Positions 44,139 through 58,114 of a DNA stretch of 64,000 nucleotides are shown in pieces. A program made the position numbers and the translations under genes. Origin of the DNA: Anastatus disparis (taxonomy: Eukaryota; Arthropoda; Insecta; Hymenoptera; Eupelmidae); assembly GCA_017163975.1 (NCBI GenBank), contig JAFFSR010000218.1:1984001-2048000 (forward strand), written 5' to 3'. The first letter of the stretch is position 1. Every line of letters starts with the position of its first letter. The notes under the pieces are model-generated. The model was not told the origin of the DNA and made no database searches. It saw only the letters and a program-made list of their open reading frames with translations.

Positions 44139-45010
44139 TGCATGATTTTGGTTTTAACGATATGAAATTATATTAATTAATCAATCGTGATGTTGTAAAA
44201 TTTTTTTATGATAATGTAAAAAATTTATGATATGTATTGAAATTTTCTTAAAAATTATAATATTGAGATATGCAATTTGGTTATTAATTTTAAAAATTAT
44301 TCTTCTCTGTTTATTTTGATTATTTCGATTTGATATATTGTTTAAAGAATCTTTTGATCACATAGATGATTATTTGTGATTCATTGAATAGCAGTGATTG
44401 GGTGGTAACATTTTATGACCAAAATAATTTCAAAGAAATTATTCACAATGTGAAAACTATGTTACTAAACATAAGATTATACCTTGGTCTATAAATTTGA
44501 TATTCACTTCAATCATAACTGACTATCAAAAATTTTATTGATTATAATTAAATAAATATTATCCATTGAAAAAAAATTATAGTGACACAAAAGAATAAAG
44601 AGAAATTTTCGTGTAATCATTTTTTAACTTAGAGTAAATCAAAAGGAAATTCAAAAATAATTACCCATAATTACAAGTATTGAGGAAATTAGATTTAGGT
44701 ACTTAAAAAATTTTAATTTTGAATACTGAATAATTGATTATGTTACACATTATTAAATAAAAATTGTGCATTCATTGCATGTAAGACAATAAAAATTCAC
44801 ATACATATCTTGAACAATGTGATTCTAGATGCAAATGTATGAAAATTATAGACTTTCTAAACAGGTCGTAAAGCACTGAAAAATCAAAATTTTGCAAAAC
44901 TGCTTCAATAGTTCGTACAATGTTGGATTGAAGAAAACAAAGTTTTCTTATCACTAAAATTTTCAATTTTTCTTTTACGCAGAACCAAGTGAAACCAAAC
45001 CAAATTGAAA

Positions 45011-48000
45011 ATGTCCATTGCAACGGCAATAGAACGATTAAAAGACACTTTTCATGAAAATAGCGAAGCAGCATTTATGGTTGGTAGTTCTTTGATGACA
45101 TGGGACCATCAAGATTTTGATGAATTTTTTGCTGAAAAAGCTGAACGAGAAATACGAGAAACACCTGAAGTAAAAGAAGAGGCATTCGAGATCCTAACGG
45201 ATTTACTCGCAGGTCAAATAATAGAATTCTTTTGTTTTTGCTAAATTTATAATTTACTACAATATAGAATACACTTATTTAGAGTACTACATAACATAAA
45301 TTTACACTCATAGCATGCTTTCTCCAAGTGTAAGTAGCTAATTACGCTTCAATGTTTTTTTACGCCTAAAATAAACAAAAAAAGACAAAGTGAACATTTT
45401 TGCATTATTATTTGAATTATGATATATTTATATTTCTTCTCGTCATTCTTACTACGTAAATTACTTTCTTTGTACAATAATTGCATAATGTAACACTTTA
45501 ACTGTTCATATACAACTGTTCATATTCTCGTTTTATCATATAATTATTTTATCAGATAAAATTAATTTTAAAATAATATTTTACAGGAGAAAAAAATTTA
45601 TTCGTACCAAACGAAAAAGAGTTTCTAACTATATTTCTTCGAAAATGTAAATGGTATCCAGATAGTGCTTTCCGATTGGTATGTCATTAAATTATGTTTA
45701 AAAAAATTCAATTAAATATTCAATTTCTACAAAAAAAAAAAAAAGAAATTAGATAAATTTAATTTGAATAATGATTTTATAATAAAAATCATTAAATGTT
45801 TTAAAACTATTATTCACGATATAAAACTATATTAACAAACATAAAATTATAACTTGGTCTTATAAATTTAATCATAAATAAAAAATAGGTCGCATATATG
45901 TGTCCCTTTCTAATCAAATAATTAACTTTTTTGTAAAATCTAATAATTGCAGTAAAAAATAAAGAGAAAGCTGCATTAAATATCATAAAAAGCAATAATT
46001 TTTTTATGAGGAAATAGATTTGTGCAACAAGGGGCGAAATAGGTGATTTCTGAAGAGTGAAAGAGTAGTACCCAAAAGTAGCAAAGTTTTCTCATACTTG
46101 CACACCCCTAATTATAAGTTCAGGACGGAGACGAAGGACCCGGACGAGTTCCAGATGGGACTGAGCGTCAAACTATATATTAATTCGGCGAAAAAGTTTG
46201 TACATATCGATAACTACCTTCAAACAGTTTATCTGGTATTAATCGTACCTTGCATGTTACTTTCAATTCTTTTAAATCAACCTTATCTTACCCTTCTTAC
46301 CCAATTTCTGAACTAAAGTTTGTAGCATTTAGCGCTCTTCGTTCGAGAAAAAAGTGTGTGGTACACCAGAGTGAACAGGTAATTTCTAACTCGTGCTTTT
46401 TAACGCCCTCGCTACGCTCAGGCTCCAAACCTACACTCATCAGAAATCAGTTATTTTGCTCCCTTGTTGCACAATGTTTTAATTCTATAATGTACTACCC
46501 AAATAATTTACAGCTTGTGATAATGTGAGATGCGGCTTTTTATTTATTTTTTGCTACAATTATTTTTTTACAAAAATAAATTCTTTTATAAAAAAAGGAC
46601 AGAGATATATGAAATCTTTTTAAAAATAACTATTCGTGCATGATAAATATCGAATACAATTCAATACGAATTTTCTAAAACTTCATAAATTATTAATGAT
46701 GATTGCTTTAATTTTTACACTAAATTAAAAAATTTTTATTAATTATATTTTTTCTAAAACAGATAAAGAGATACTACGATTTCAAGAAAAGACATCCAGA
46801 AATATATAATGATTTGATTCCAAGTAAGGAGCAAGATATTTTACTTTCAGGAGTGCTCATCCCGTTGCCCAGAAGAACTGCTAATGGAGATCGAGTTTTT
46901 ATGGTTCACTTTGATTACTGGAAACCTAGAGAAGTATCGCTTATTCAACTGCTTCGTGGGCTTATCCTTTTTACGGAAATCGCAGCCGCTGAAATCAGAT
47001 CTCAAGTAATCACAATGTTAAAATTTCTTTTAATTCATTTCTCTTGAGCATCATCTATAAATTTTTATAACATTAATAATTGGAAAGACCAAAAATATTT
47101 CTTAATTATATTAGGTTGATTAATAAATTTTTTTTTTTGCTATTCTAAAATAAAAAAAATGAAATTTAAAAGTGAATTTTATTTGACTAAAAGTATGATC
47201 GAAATGCATAAACAATGATCAGAATTTTTTTTTTGATTTTACAAAGTCTAAAATTACAAAGTTAAATTTTGACATTGTACCATTCAAAAGTATAATTGAT
47301 AGATTAAATAACAATGCATTTAATTATATAAGCAATCGCCAGAGACATTTGAAATTCATAAGGAATTGGCTATATTTAAACCGAGATTTCAATAGAATTT
47401 TAAAAGTGATTGTTTTAACTCATTTCACTTGTTTTAAATTAATAAAATTCTAAAAGTTTTTCCTTAGCTTATTTAATATTTTGAAGTCTTAAGAGTCATT
47501 GGAAAATTTTTTTAATTTATAGTTTTTTTTGTAAAGAATCCTTAAATTTTCATTGTCAAATAACACTTGTTGAAATTAAGATTTCGGAAAATCCTTCAAA
47601 TTGTGTCCATATATATAACGTTTACCTAAAATTTTAGCTTTCTTCACAATCATATTTCGAAAATTGAACAAAATCGTCAACCTAAAATTTTGAGGTTTAC
47701 TTAACTCATTTAGTTACTATATGATTTTGCTCGTAGTGCGGGAATCGAGTATTTTCTCCTCGCGATTGCATTAATAAAATTATATCTATTACTATTTTAA
47801 TTCTTTAAATATATTGACATTATAGGTTGCTGGAGCTCGCGTTATTTTTGACGCAGGAAAACTGAATTTGAGTCACGTACCGCATTTTTCACCAAATTTC
47901 GCCAGCGCAGTTATCGATTTTTATACAAGATGTACGCCAGTTCGATTGAAAGGAGTCCATGTAGTCAATGATTCCTTTATCTTTAGCATGATTTTTTCTG

Positions 48001-49845
48001 TGTTTAAAGTATTTATGAACGTAAGTATATATTTGTTTAATCTTTCTTTAATAGATTATTCCTAAACTTTAAAAACCTTACTAATAAGACTAAACTAAAC
48101 TTTAAAAAGTCAAACTGAACAATTTTCATTCATAAAAAATTAATGATTTTCTCTGTTATTTTCATATCATTTAAACCAAAATTGATACATAAAATTGAAA
48201 AATATTATTAATTATTTATTCCGTTCTTGCAATTTGACAAACTGAATAAATAACTTATCAGATGATTTATCATTCACGTAACAATATGCGAATTTTTGGT
48301 AAAAGTAAATAAGTCACTATCCGTCCATGTGAATATGAATATCATCTAAATGGATAAGGAATTAATATATGAGAATACAAAAATATTCAGCAGATTTTAT
48401 GTAATTCATTATGATGATCACTATATGTACTTGGTTGACCGGTGATTCTCGTTCTCTTCGTCCGTTTGAAATTAACAAAGATTATTCTTATCCACATGAA
48501 TGGATGATTTTGCTCATTGACCTAAAATTCATCATTATCGTACATATAAAGTTATACAAACTATTGGTTGAAACGATTTTTGAAATTATTAAATATGTTC
48601 AATTTATTAAATGATTATTAATGTTACATGTTCCATTGAATACATTTCACATTCCACATGAACATATACACAACATGTTTTTTTTCTATGTATATTCAAA
48701 TAGTTTGAAAAAAGTTAGTTACTTTTTGGACAGCAACATTTATTCATCTACAAAAAATAACCGTAATTTTTTTAAATATTTGATTTCAAGTGATTAAAAA
48801 TAATAATAAAAAGAACAGAAAAATTCTTTATTATTGCGATCGTGCATCAGCGATCCAAAGGAACAACACGTTCCTGAAAACGCGATCTTCATTGAAGATC
48901 CGTAGGAGAAATACTTTTCTCCTGTATTCATCTTTACAGCGATCGATAACGATCCAGAGGAGTTCTTCTCCTGACCAGATTAAGTATTAACAATATTTTT
49001 TTTATATTTTTATTATTTCATTATTTATTTTTTCTAATACTTTCCTTTTTCCTCTTTTAATATACATTAAAGTTCAAGACACATTATACTTTAATTTTAC
49101 ATACAACAATCTTTATTATTCTTTTAAAGAGAATATGAATAAAAAATTTTAATATATGGGTAAATCCATCGTGCTGTTAACTTTTTATGTGACTTTTTTC
49201 AAGTAATTCCTAAGTAGTTATCATTCTGTTATATTAAAACGCGCACAACTCTATATGGCTTTAAATTTGTCGTTTTTAATCTAAGAAACAAACTTCATAC
49301 AAAATCCATGATTTTTCGTAAAAAATTTCATTGATATGAGAAAATTTTGAAGGCAGCGTTTAGTATAGCTTTATGAAAAAGTGGAGTTTCTTAGATTCGA
49401 AACGAACAATTAAACAGAGTTGCGTGCCTTTTAAAACGGAATAGTAACTACTTAAAAATTGTTTGAAAAAAATCACATAAAAAGTTTAAGATTACGGTGA
49501 ATTTACCCACATTTTCGAATAAATTTCAGCTTAAAAATTAATATTTTTTCAAAATAGTCAAAGTTTCGAGCAAAAGTACATTTGCATGGTACAGATAGAG
49601 AATCTTTACTAAAACATATTGACGCTAAAGCTCTACCTAAACAATATGGCGGAGAAATTGATTTGCCAGATGAACCTATTAGTCAACCAGTCTGTAATTA
49701 TGCAAACGCTTTTGAAGAGTATTTTAAAGGTATGCATGATAATATATATAAATTAATAAAGTACATTTATTTATTTTTAAAAATTCTTTTAATATTTATA
49801 TTTTTTGCAGAATGCAATCGCTTCGGTTACACCACCAAAAAGTAA
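45011..49845 (+). CDS. CRAL-TRIO lipid-transfer protein, copy E
   Basis: Exons 45011-45212, 45587-45678, 46763-47005, 47826-48020, 49558-49729, 49811-49845; 312 residues; phases as in the others. The most diverged full copy: EIRETPEVKEEAFEIL in exon 1, FLRKCKWYPDSAFRL in exon 2, PLPRRTANGDRVFMV in exon 3, PVRLKGVHVVNDSF in exon 4 (NDSF in place of NNPY), KVFMN instead of KPFLN at the exon 4 end, and C-terminus ECNRFGYTTKK. All splice sites are GT-AG and the frame is open, so it looks functional. A MITE ends 48 bp before exon 5. Changed residues beside the RLKG motif suggest ligand or membrane-binding divergence; this is inference. Confidence 0.9.
46022..46472. mobile_element. 451-bp element with GTGCAACAAGGG inverted ends, intron 2 of copy E
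   Basis: GTGCAACAAGGGGCGAAATA...GATTTCTGA at the left is mirrored by CAGAAATCAGTTATTTTGCTCCCTTGTTGCAC at the right (about 30 bp, few mismatches). The short + frames inside have no recognisable domain and are by-products. A MITE or small non-autonomous DNA transposon. Confidence 0.7.
49157..49509. mobile_element. 353-bp MITE just upstream of exon 5 of copy E
   Basis: TGGGTAAATCCATC...TTAACTTTTTATGTGA is mirrored by TCACATAAAAAGTTTAAG...GTGAATTTACCCA. Inner arms pair partly (TCTAAGAAAC with TTTCTTAGA). Its right end lies 48 bp before the exon 5 start, inside the usual branch-point zone. Confidence 0.75.
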
Positions 49846-50437
49846 TGGAATTCTTAATCAAATGGCTCATGATTATTGAAACTATTGTTAATATTTAATA
49901 ATTTTATACAAAAAAAAGCTTTATCATGATATTAATTTTAAACAAATCATTTCCACTGAATTCTATAATTCAAATAGATGGTTTCTGATCTCGATGGTTT
50001 TATACTCGACAAACTGTTATAATCTTTATTTTCTGATATTGTTTACTATGGTAAAAAGTTGTTGGAGTTTAATTATGTTCCTATTTATTTATTAAAAATA
50101 TACTTTTTCAACATTATTGAAGAAATGTAAAAATATTATGTATCTATTGCAAAATTAAGTTAAATTATATATAATTTTAAAAAGATGTTTATTATTTTTT
50201 ATAAATAAGATGTTACTTTGCAATAAAGAAATTGAATATGTAAAAGTTACTAATGAAAAATTTGATGAAGATTAAAAAAATGAAATAGAAACATTTAAAA
50301 GTGCTTTACAGATTATTATTTTGTATTTTATTATAAATCATATAACAACATAGTTTCAGAAAGACTTAAAAATATTATCTCATCAAAAGAATTTCGTTAA
50401 AAATATTCATTGACAATCAAGAATAAAAATGACCTTT
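49846..50437. other. 3' UTR of copy E and spacer
   Basis: A degenerate version of the conserved block (CATGATTATTGAAACTATTG) lies at 49868. The rest is AT-rich without supported features. Confidence 0.4.
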
Positions 50438-50636
50438 TTTTTTAATTTTATTTAACGTCACTGTATTATGGCATTATTGAGATGCTAATTAGCGACGGAG
50501 GTCGCCAGTGTGTTTGCGAACAAAGCACATATAAAATACAGTGGTGCTTGTATAAATCGGCCGAGACTAGGATTCGAACTCGGAACCTCGAGATTATGAA
50601 TCCAAAACTCTACTTAGTGAGCCACTTAGACCTCTG
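50438..50636 (-). mobile_element. tRNA-derived SINE, copy 3
   Basis: Read on the minus strand it has GTGGCTCACTAAGTAGAG (box A region), GAGTTCGAATCCTAG (box B), the same CACTGTATTTTATATGTG body and the tail GTGACGTTAAATAAAAT. It belongs to the family at 18391 and 25265. Confidence 0.85.
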
Positions 50637-50639
50637 ATT

Positions 50640-53600
50640 ATTGATCTTATAACAGAGCATTTTCGTTTATACGTATTAAAGAATCGAAAAAATTGAAATG
50701 TTTTATATATATGTTTTATTTACTTGCCAAAAACATTTTATATTCACTATTTGGGTCAATATATTACTTTATTCTTAATTTTTTAAATAAAATGCATGAG
50801 CTTACAATGCATTTTATCAATATCCGTCAAAATCACTTAGGAATTTTTAGACATGCACATCATTTCATTGTAATTAGTTTATGAATTTGGTTAAAATTGT
50901 TAACTTAACTGTGAATAAAATTAAAATAATAACTCTATTTATTATCAAGGACATTGTAACATTGAAAGCTTAAACGTACCAAGGTTCTTACTAGAGGAGC
51001 ATCAAGTTTTAGAGGTAGAAATACGAACAGGATAATAACTTTCTCTTTGTAATTTTACGTTGAGATGTACCAAGGTTTATTTGATTCAAGCAAAAAAAAT
51101 AAATGTAACTTTAATTTATAACTCTGAAGTTATAATAATTGAAATTATCCATTTTCAGTAAAAAAATATAGATGATTCTTCTGGCATTGATGCATTTAGA
51201 ATGCGGTACAATTATTTTCGTCAAAGTAAAAATTAAAGAGCGCCACCTGTGTCGGCAATTTTAATTAACATAATTATCGTGCTGATTAATCGGTATCGGT
51301 AAGACTTGTGCGGTAAAGAAATTAATCAACGGTTGGTATGACTATTCACGGATATATGGACAATAATTCGTTTTAAAAGCGCTGCACCAAACTAAATCGG
51401 CGAAGTCAATCCAACCGCCTTAATATTATAATTTTATAGTCTTTATTAATAACGAAAATGAATATTTTTAGAAAGTGATTAACGTTCATACATTAAATAT
51501 GGCAGAAAAAATTAAATTAAAAAGATTTTTTCATCTCTTTAATATATTTAATACATTCAATATGATTTTATTACATTTATTGAAGTATCTAGTTTACTGT
51601 AGAACTTAAAACTTTACTTAACATAATTATACTTTCATCTAATTATAGAAATATTTTATTTTGGAAATCATAAAATTTTTATATTATAAATTATATCTAA
51701 ATAAATCTGATTAATATGAATTAAAATCGATATGAGGTTTTGTTTTAAATTTCAACTTGCCATTAAAGGTATTAGTTTATTTTGAATTTATTGTATTTTA
51801 ATCGTTTTACAATTCAGCGATAAATATATTAATTGTTTTTGCTTCTCGTGTGATTTTAGCTTAAAAAATAATACGATTAAAGTACTCAACACTCTGAGAA
51901 AATGAAGTAATTAAATATTCGCTTATAGTCCAAGTTTCATGTGAATTAAAACAAAATAATAGGCCAGTGACCTCTTAAAACTGGTATCCGAATTTCATGC
52001 TAGACGTACTTTAATGGCGAAAATATATTAAATGTATGCATATATTTAAGAGTTAATCGAAAATCTCGACTTGATTCATAATGAATTTATACCTGCGACT
52101 AAGGAGATGGTTAAAGATCCTCTATGATACTATAGATTTCATATACTTGAAAAAAAAGTTTTTTTCGGTTATGTAAAAAATTCATTTTAATTCCTTTAAA
52201 GTGAACAAGATTAATTATGTCGTTTTATTTATTCCTTTTTTTAACTTTTTAACATTGTAAATATAAACACTGCTACCGCTTGGCTACACTCATCAACTTT
52301 AAAATTTTCTGCTGTCAGTCTGTTTTTAAACGCCGAACGGTTTGATATCTTACTGGAGTCAGAAGTTTACCAGTGATATGTTATCAACGTATAATTATTT
52401 TTTTATTTAATTATTTAGTGAATATACGCATTTGATTTTATTATTGTTAAGAAGACGGAAGGATTTGGATTATTGGTTCGTAAATATTTGAAAATTTTTT
52501 AAAATATTTCATTGTTATTTTCAATAAATTATTTTATAAAAATTAGCAGCTCTGAAAATTTGATTATACTAATCGTTTATTTATGAATAAATAAATTATA
52601 TAAGATTTTACGCAAGCACTTTTAGTGTGAACCATTAAATAATTTATTGTAAACAATGATAATATTTTTATGGCTAATATTACCTTATGTACTTCCAATA
52701 AAATTATACATAATTTAAGTATAATTAAATTTATTTATGAAAATAAAATAATTCGTTCGATATTTTTTAAATTTCATTAGTTCTATAATGCATCTTCAAT
52801 TTCCTTAAATTAAAAGTTTTTCAAATCTTTGTAAACTTTGCCTGTATTCTGAATGAAAATGTTCTAATTTTTAGTATCTAACTTTATAATTTTAATTCTG
52901 AAAAATAATTAACTAAAAATTTATTTAATAATGTTTCAAAAAGGTGATTTTAACATTGTTACATTATTAATTCCCTTTTCACATATACTCAAATCAATTT
53001 TATTTTCTTTAGTTTACTTTATTAAAAATTTTTCAATACTCGTATTTTAAACATTCAAACAGCAACAAAAAAAAAATTATTCCAAATATTCATATTTCAG
53101 TTTGGATTAAAGTAAAAGTTGTAAAATATGAGAAATTTATTTGGAGAAATCAAATAAAACTATTAAAATAATTAAACATTAAATTTTTGTTTCGAATTAA
53201 TATTTTTTATTTATTTGTGCCATTCAAAAAGATTAGATTTAAATCTACATTTTATGTATCAAACGAGTGAAAATAAATAAAAATTTCAAATATACGCGTA
53301 TAATTGTGCATAATAAATTGTAGAAAAGACGTGTAAATAAAGAAAATTTATCTAGAGAAATCCAGATTCGAACCACGTCATCCGCAGCCTCATAGTCTCC
53401 TCTCTTTTTTTTTCTTTTAATTCCGACTCGAGACCAGGTCCCATTCACACATGTTAATGTAACCTCCAAAACATTTCTGATTCCATTTTCGATGTATCTA
53501 TTTACATTTTATTTTGAAGCGTACGTTTCAGCTTTGCTAAAAGTATGACACTGTTTTAAAAACGATAAAATTGAACGAAAGTAATTTCAAGACTGTAATA

Positions 53601-54600
53601 AATAAATTATTCTAAATTATTATTTATTTAATAATTTACCAGTTTTGAATGTAGGTTTAATAAAATTTATAAATCTCAGCTATTAAAATTGATAAAAAAA
53701 AGGAAACAAATAATTAACAAGTAGTTTACAAAAACAGGTTTAAAAGGTTTAATTTTATATGTCTTCGTCGCGTGATTTTGGGTCAGAGAGTCTTTTATTG
53801 GAATTCGGAATTCATTTATTAATGGAATAGTTTATGAATTCATTTCTTTGTTTTAAACTGGATATAAAATTTTCCATTGTAAGTATTGTTGTGAACTATG
53901 GGATGTAATTAAATAAAATACGATTATTTTTATTGTTTTTTTTTAACGAATTCTTGATCTACTTGCGGTAGAAAAAAATAGCACTTTGTTAAAGAGTCTG
54001 CCTTTAGTAATGTAAAAATAATTTGTACACCGTTCGCTTTTGTCTCGATTACTCATTTTACGAGTGCATCATGATGTAATCATAAACATGAACGTATAAT
54101 ACCAGCACAACACAAGCACCATAATGCTACATTTGATAATTTTCTTTTTACACATAGCACTCCATATATGATTATTTTTTTAAAATTCGGTATTACTTTT
54201 TTAATTCCCAATCAAACAAATCATTCCATAAATCGCACTATCACTATCTAATCGTTCGATTCTTCTTATAAGTTTACAATCGCGTATCAGTCATCACTGA
54301 AAAACTAGTTCAACCCAAGCATTTCCTTCGGCTTCTAACAAGAAACAAATAAATTTGAATTTCTTCATTGCCGACACAATCGCAAATTCACAAAGCTTCC
54401 ATATCTCGATCTGTTAAACTCGATGCATTGTACGCGCAATTACATTGAATAAGAAATAATATCATATGCACATTTATTATGCACACAAAGGTCAATTTAT
54501 AAATACGCGTGCGTACAGGTAAGTATTAAGTTTTAGTCTGCACACTAACAAGACAAAACAAAAAAATTAAAAGGAAGAAAAAAAAAAGAGAGAAAAAAAA
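50640..54600. other. Long spacer between copies E and F
   Basis: About 4 kb without a supported gene. 51235-51420 is less AT-rich and carries GCGCCACCTGTG at 51240-51251, a match to the CTCF core motif on the minus strand. 53340-53480 (minus) contains GTGGTTCGAATCTGG, a possible box B of another tRNA-like SINE, but box A is unclear. The rest is AT-rich. Confidence 0.4.
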
Positions 54601-54609
54601 AAGCGAGAA

Positions 54610-55061
54610 ATAGTAAACGCGTGATCGAAGTCGCCTTTTGCAAAAGTCTGTTTTAAACACACTAAGCGAGCCGACGTTGGCTTTAGTTTTTATAATCGTT
54701 TTCTTGAATCTTGATCAGTCTTCTACGCGACTCACACTCGTTAACTCCGCGTTTCTCGAAATTCATTAACAGAGATAATAATTATTGCTCCTTTTTTTTT
54801 CTGCCTTTTTTTATTTTTCAAGTCGAGCGCTCTGTTTAGTCGGTGTGAAATTGTTTTGAGCAGAGTATTGTGCTGGTCTTTATTTTTGTTGGTTTTAAGG
54901 TATTCTTTTTTTTTCTGATGTCGTGAGATTTTTTTGTGTGATAAATAATTGATGTTTGGGATCATTCATAGAATAATATAAGATAATCACGTGTGATTAA
55001 AAAGGGATTTGAAAAAAATTACAATTTCTTTTGATTTTTCATTGTATTTTTCATGATTGAG
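54610..55061 (+). promoter_or_regulatory. Promoter and 5' UTR exon of copy F
   Basis: CGCGTGATCGAAGTCGCC (about 54617) is shared with copy E; TTGATCAGTCTTCTACGCGACTC places the initiator A at 54717; CTCGTTAACTCCGCGTTTCTCGAAATT follows. The first consensus donor in the sister position is TGATTGAG|GTACGT at 55061/55062, giving a 345-nt exon, longer than in B and D. The acceptor TTTTCACAG ends at 59454, 28 bp before the start codon, giving a 4.4-kb 5' UTR intron. Confidence 0.65.
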
Positions 55062-58000
55062 GTACGTTATCTGTTTGTCCATTATTTTTTTCTATTTATT
55101 TATTGTCGTATTAATTTATTGCTAATAAAGTATTTTGATAACAAAGAGGCACACAAAGAAATTCGTTTGCAATTTGTACACTTTTGTATGTCTTAGACGA
55201 TAGATGAACAAATTTTGTGTTAAAATTAGTAAAATATTGATATTTGGATTTTTAAATAAAAATTATAACATAAAAACATATGCGATCCATATCAACATAA
55301 AACTTTTGTGTGAAAATTTAACAAAAATTTTGAATCCGTCAGAATCTCAACATAAATACTTAAAATTCATTTCTGCACTGTCGTAACCTATTAATTAAAT
55401 AACAGTCTATATTCAAACATTTCATGGCTCAATCAATTCATACCTACCTGTTAAGTGAATAAACTTTATTGTTTGCGCTTATCTCTTCAATCTATTATTA
55501 TCAATTAAATCGTCCTAAGTTATTAATGAAGTAGCAATCTATAAAATTTAATATTTTACGAGCAAAAATAATTCCCATAAATATAATAAAGTAGCTTCAT
55601 TAAGATGTTTCAACATAACGATCATAAATAATTTTAGTTTGACAATAATTTTAGCTTCACAATAATTTTAATCTGACAATAATTTTAGTTACGATAATCA
55701 AGTGGATATTGTCTGTCCGAAGTAATAAATAATCATATAATAAAAACTTTTGACGTATTTGCGTAAGTTCAAAAAAAAGGGAAATAAGAAAATATGAATT
55801 ATATATGGAAAAAATTCAAACGTTTATGTCAAAAAGATCTGTCACTTCAATGCCTCTAGTTGACATATTGAAATATTAAAGAAAATTTTGCAACATTTAT
55901 CACAAGCGATAACGTTAACATTGTAAGAATGATATGGTTGAAAAAAACTTATTAAAATTCAATAATTTTGTGAAAGTACATTCTTTAATTTTTAATTGCA
56001 ACGTGAAGTACGACTCGTTTGTTCAAATAAAAATATATACAAGTTTTTTTTTTTTCATTTTGATCAGGTAAAAGTAAACGTACTTTATAAGTTCAAAAAA
56101 GTGACTTTATGGTTTTATATATCAAACGAAATTTTCTATAGGAAAAAAATCATATTTGTACTTCAAACATTTTTAATAATAGTAATAACGTGTTCTCAGA
56201 AAAAAATGAATTTATTTGAAAATATAACGTGACTGACGTGAATTTTTTCATTATTCTTATTATTTCATATTTCTTCGCTGTGTACAGAGCAGAAACTATA
56301 AAAAAGTTTATAACGTAGGAATCGTTTTATAAGATGATTTTTATGTGTTATTAACGTAATTGCAGTCTTGTATACCTTTTTTTTTCAAAGTAAACATCAA
56401 TGAATTTAATTTAAATCGTTATGTGATTCAGCATTTATTTACATTCTCGTTGGATGAAAAATTTATTTCATTGAAAACTTAAGTGGAAATGAAGACAGTA
56501 TAGAATCAGAAAAATATTATAGAAATTTTTTATTATAATTTTTTAATTAATCAAAATAAATTCAAATAAATTTTTTGAAAAATTGGTAAAAAGATGACAT
56601 AAAATTTGTGTCTGTGTAAATAAATATTTTAAATTTAAAATCCATACAAACGAAGAAAAGTAAATCTTGCTCGAAGTATTCATAGATTAGATAAAAATTA
56701 AATGAATCAATATAGATCACTACGCATACATCGAAAGGCAGAATAACGTTTGATCGATAATGTTTATCACTTAGATTTGTGCAATACTTTTGTTTACGTT
56801 TCTTTTTCAGCCAGATAAGAAAATGTATTTTAAACTGTAAATTATTTATAATTAAATGAAAACAATAATACAGCTGTTTTTAATAATTTTATATATTTTT
56901 TTCATTAAGTACTATTAACATTTAATTTTTAATAATTATTTCAACATTATATTTTAAATTTCAATTTCTAAAATTTTAATTGCATGATAAGAGCGTCATG
57001 GTAATAATTGGTTCTCCGAATAAACAATATTTTAAAATCCTAGATTTTTTTTTATTTAACAAAAAATTAAGATTTTTAAAGCAATCTGATATTTTTAAGT
57101 GTCTGCAACTATGATCGATAATTTTTTTTCGTATTTTTAATAAAGTCCGCATTACAAAGCAATAGGATGTAGATACTAATTAATGCAGATAAAAAAAACG
57201 TTACAATTCGAATGATTGATAACTTCTTTTTCTAAGGTATCTAATCATTAAAATATTCAAGGTCCAATTTATTACTTTATATAATTTTCAATATTTTCTA
57301 GCCTCATGATGCAATGATATTTGCATTTTAAAATCGAAAGTAATTTCAGTAATACAAACTGAAATTTCAGCCTTTAAAAATATTAAAACCATAAGAAAAG
57401 TAAGCATTGATATTGAAATTCGTTTCTTATTTATTTATGTCTCAGTTGAGGTGATGTAATAGAGCATGTGATTTATACAATTACCGACATGACTGTTTTC
57501 CGGATTAAGAATTAAAAATTATCAATATTTCATATCCGCTTAAATTTTTCTTTTTTTTAACAATTATCTTTTAAATTATTTATTTGGAATATAGATAATA
57601 AGAAAATAATTTTTTTTTATTCAACAATAACAATGTATTAGCGTTTTTCATGTATTACGTATTTTTTTTTAATTTTTAATTTAAAAAAAAAAGATTAAAA
57701 AAATGTATTATTCATGTATAATTACACGCAGAATATTGAAAAATTAATCGAGCGTAAAATTTTTGGAATATTTTTATAATTAAAATCCGCTTGATATTAA
57801 AATGAGCTTTACGATATTCCACTTGCATTTTAAAGACATAAAGCATAACTACAACATTTGCTCTACCTACAAATTAACCTTTCACATTTAGCAACTTATA
57901 AAAGTTAATGAAAGAGACAAAATCGGCCAATTAATATTGACATTCTTAAGGTTAATAATCGTGTGACCTTAGCTTGATACTTAAGTTCAGTGAAAAGTGA

Positions 58001-58110
58001 AAGACAGTAAACACGTTGATTAGATAGACGCCGAGAAGTTGATTATCTAGAGTATAATGTGCGAAACGCATTGAACAAGCTTTAATTTAACGCAAAAAAA
58101 GTTTTCTTTT
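55062..58110. other. First part of the 5' UTR intron of copy F
   Basis: AT-rich intron. A short direct repeat of ACAATAATTTTAG words lies at about 55630-55690. The open frames here have no splice or homology support. Confidence 0.4.
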
Positions 58111-58114
58111 TCGT

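Noticed and set aside
46098..46528. Two overlapping + frames as a gene in intron 2 of copy E
   Set aside because: Both lie mostly within a terminal-inverted-repeat element and show no domain; no transposase motif is visible.
53245..53469. Minus-strand frame near GTGGTTCGAATCTGG as a gene or certain SINE
   Set aside because: A box B is plausible but box A is unclear and no second copy is seen, so it is only mentioned in the spacer entry.
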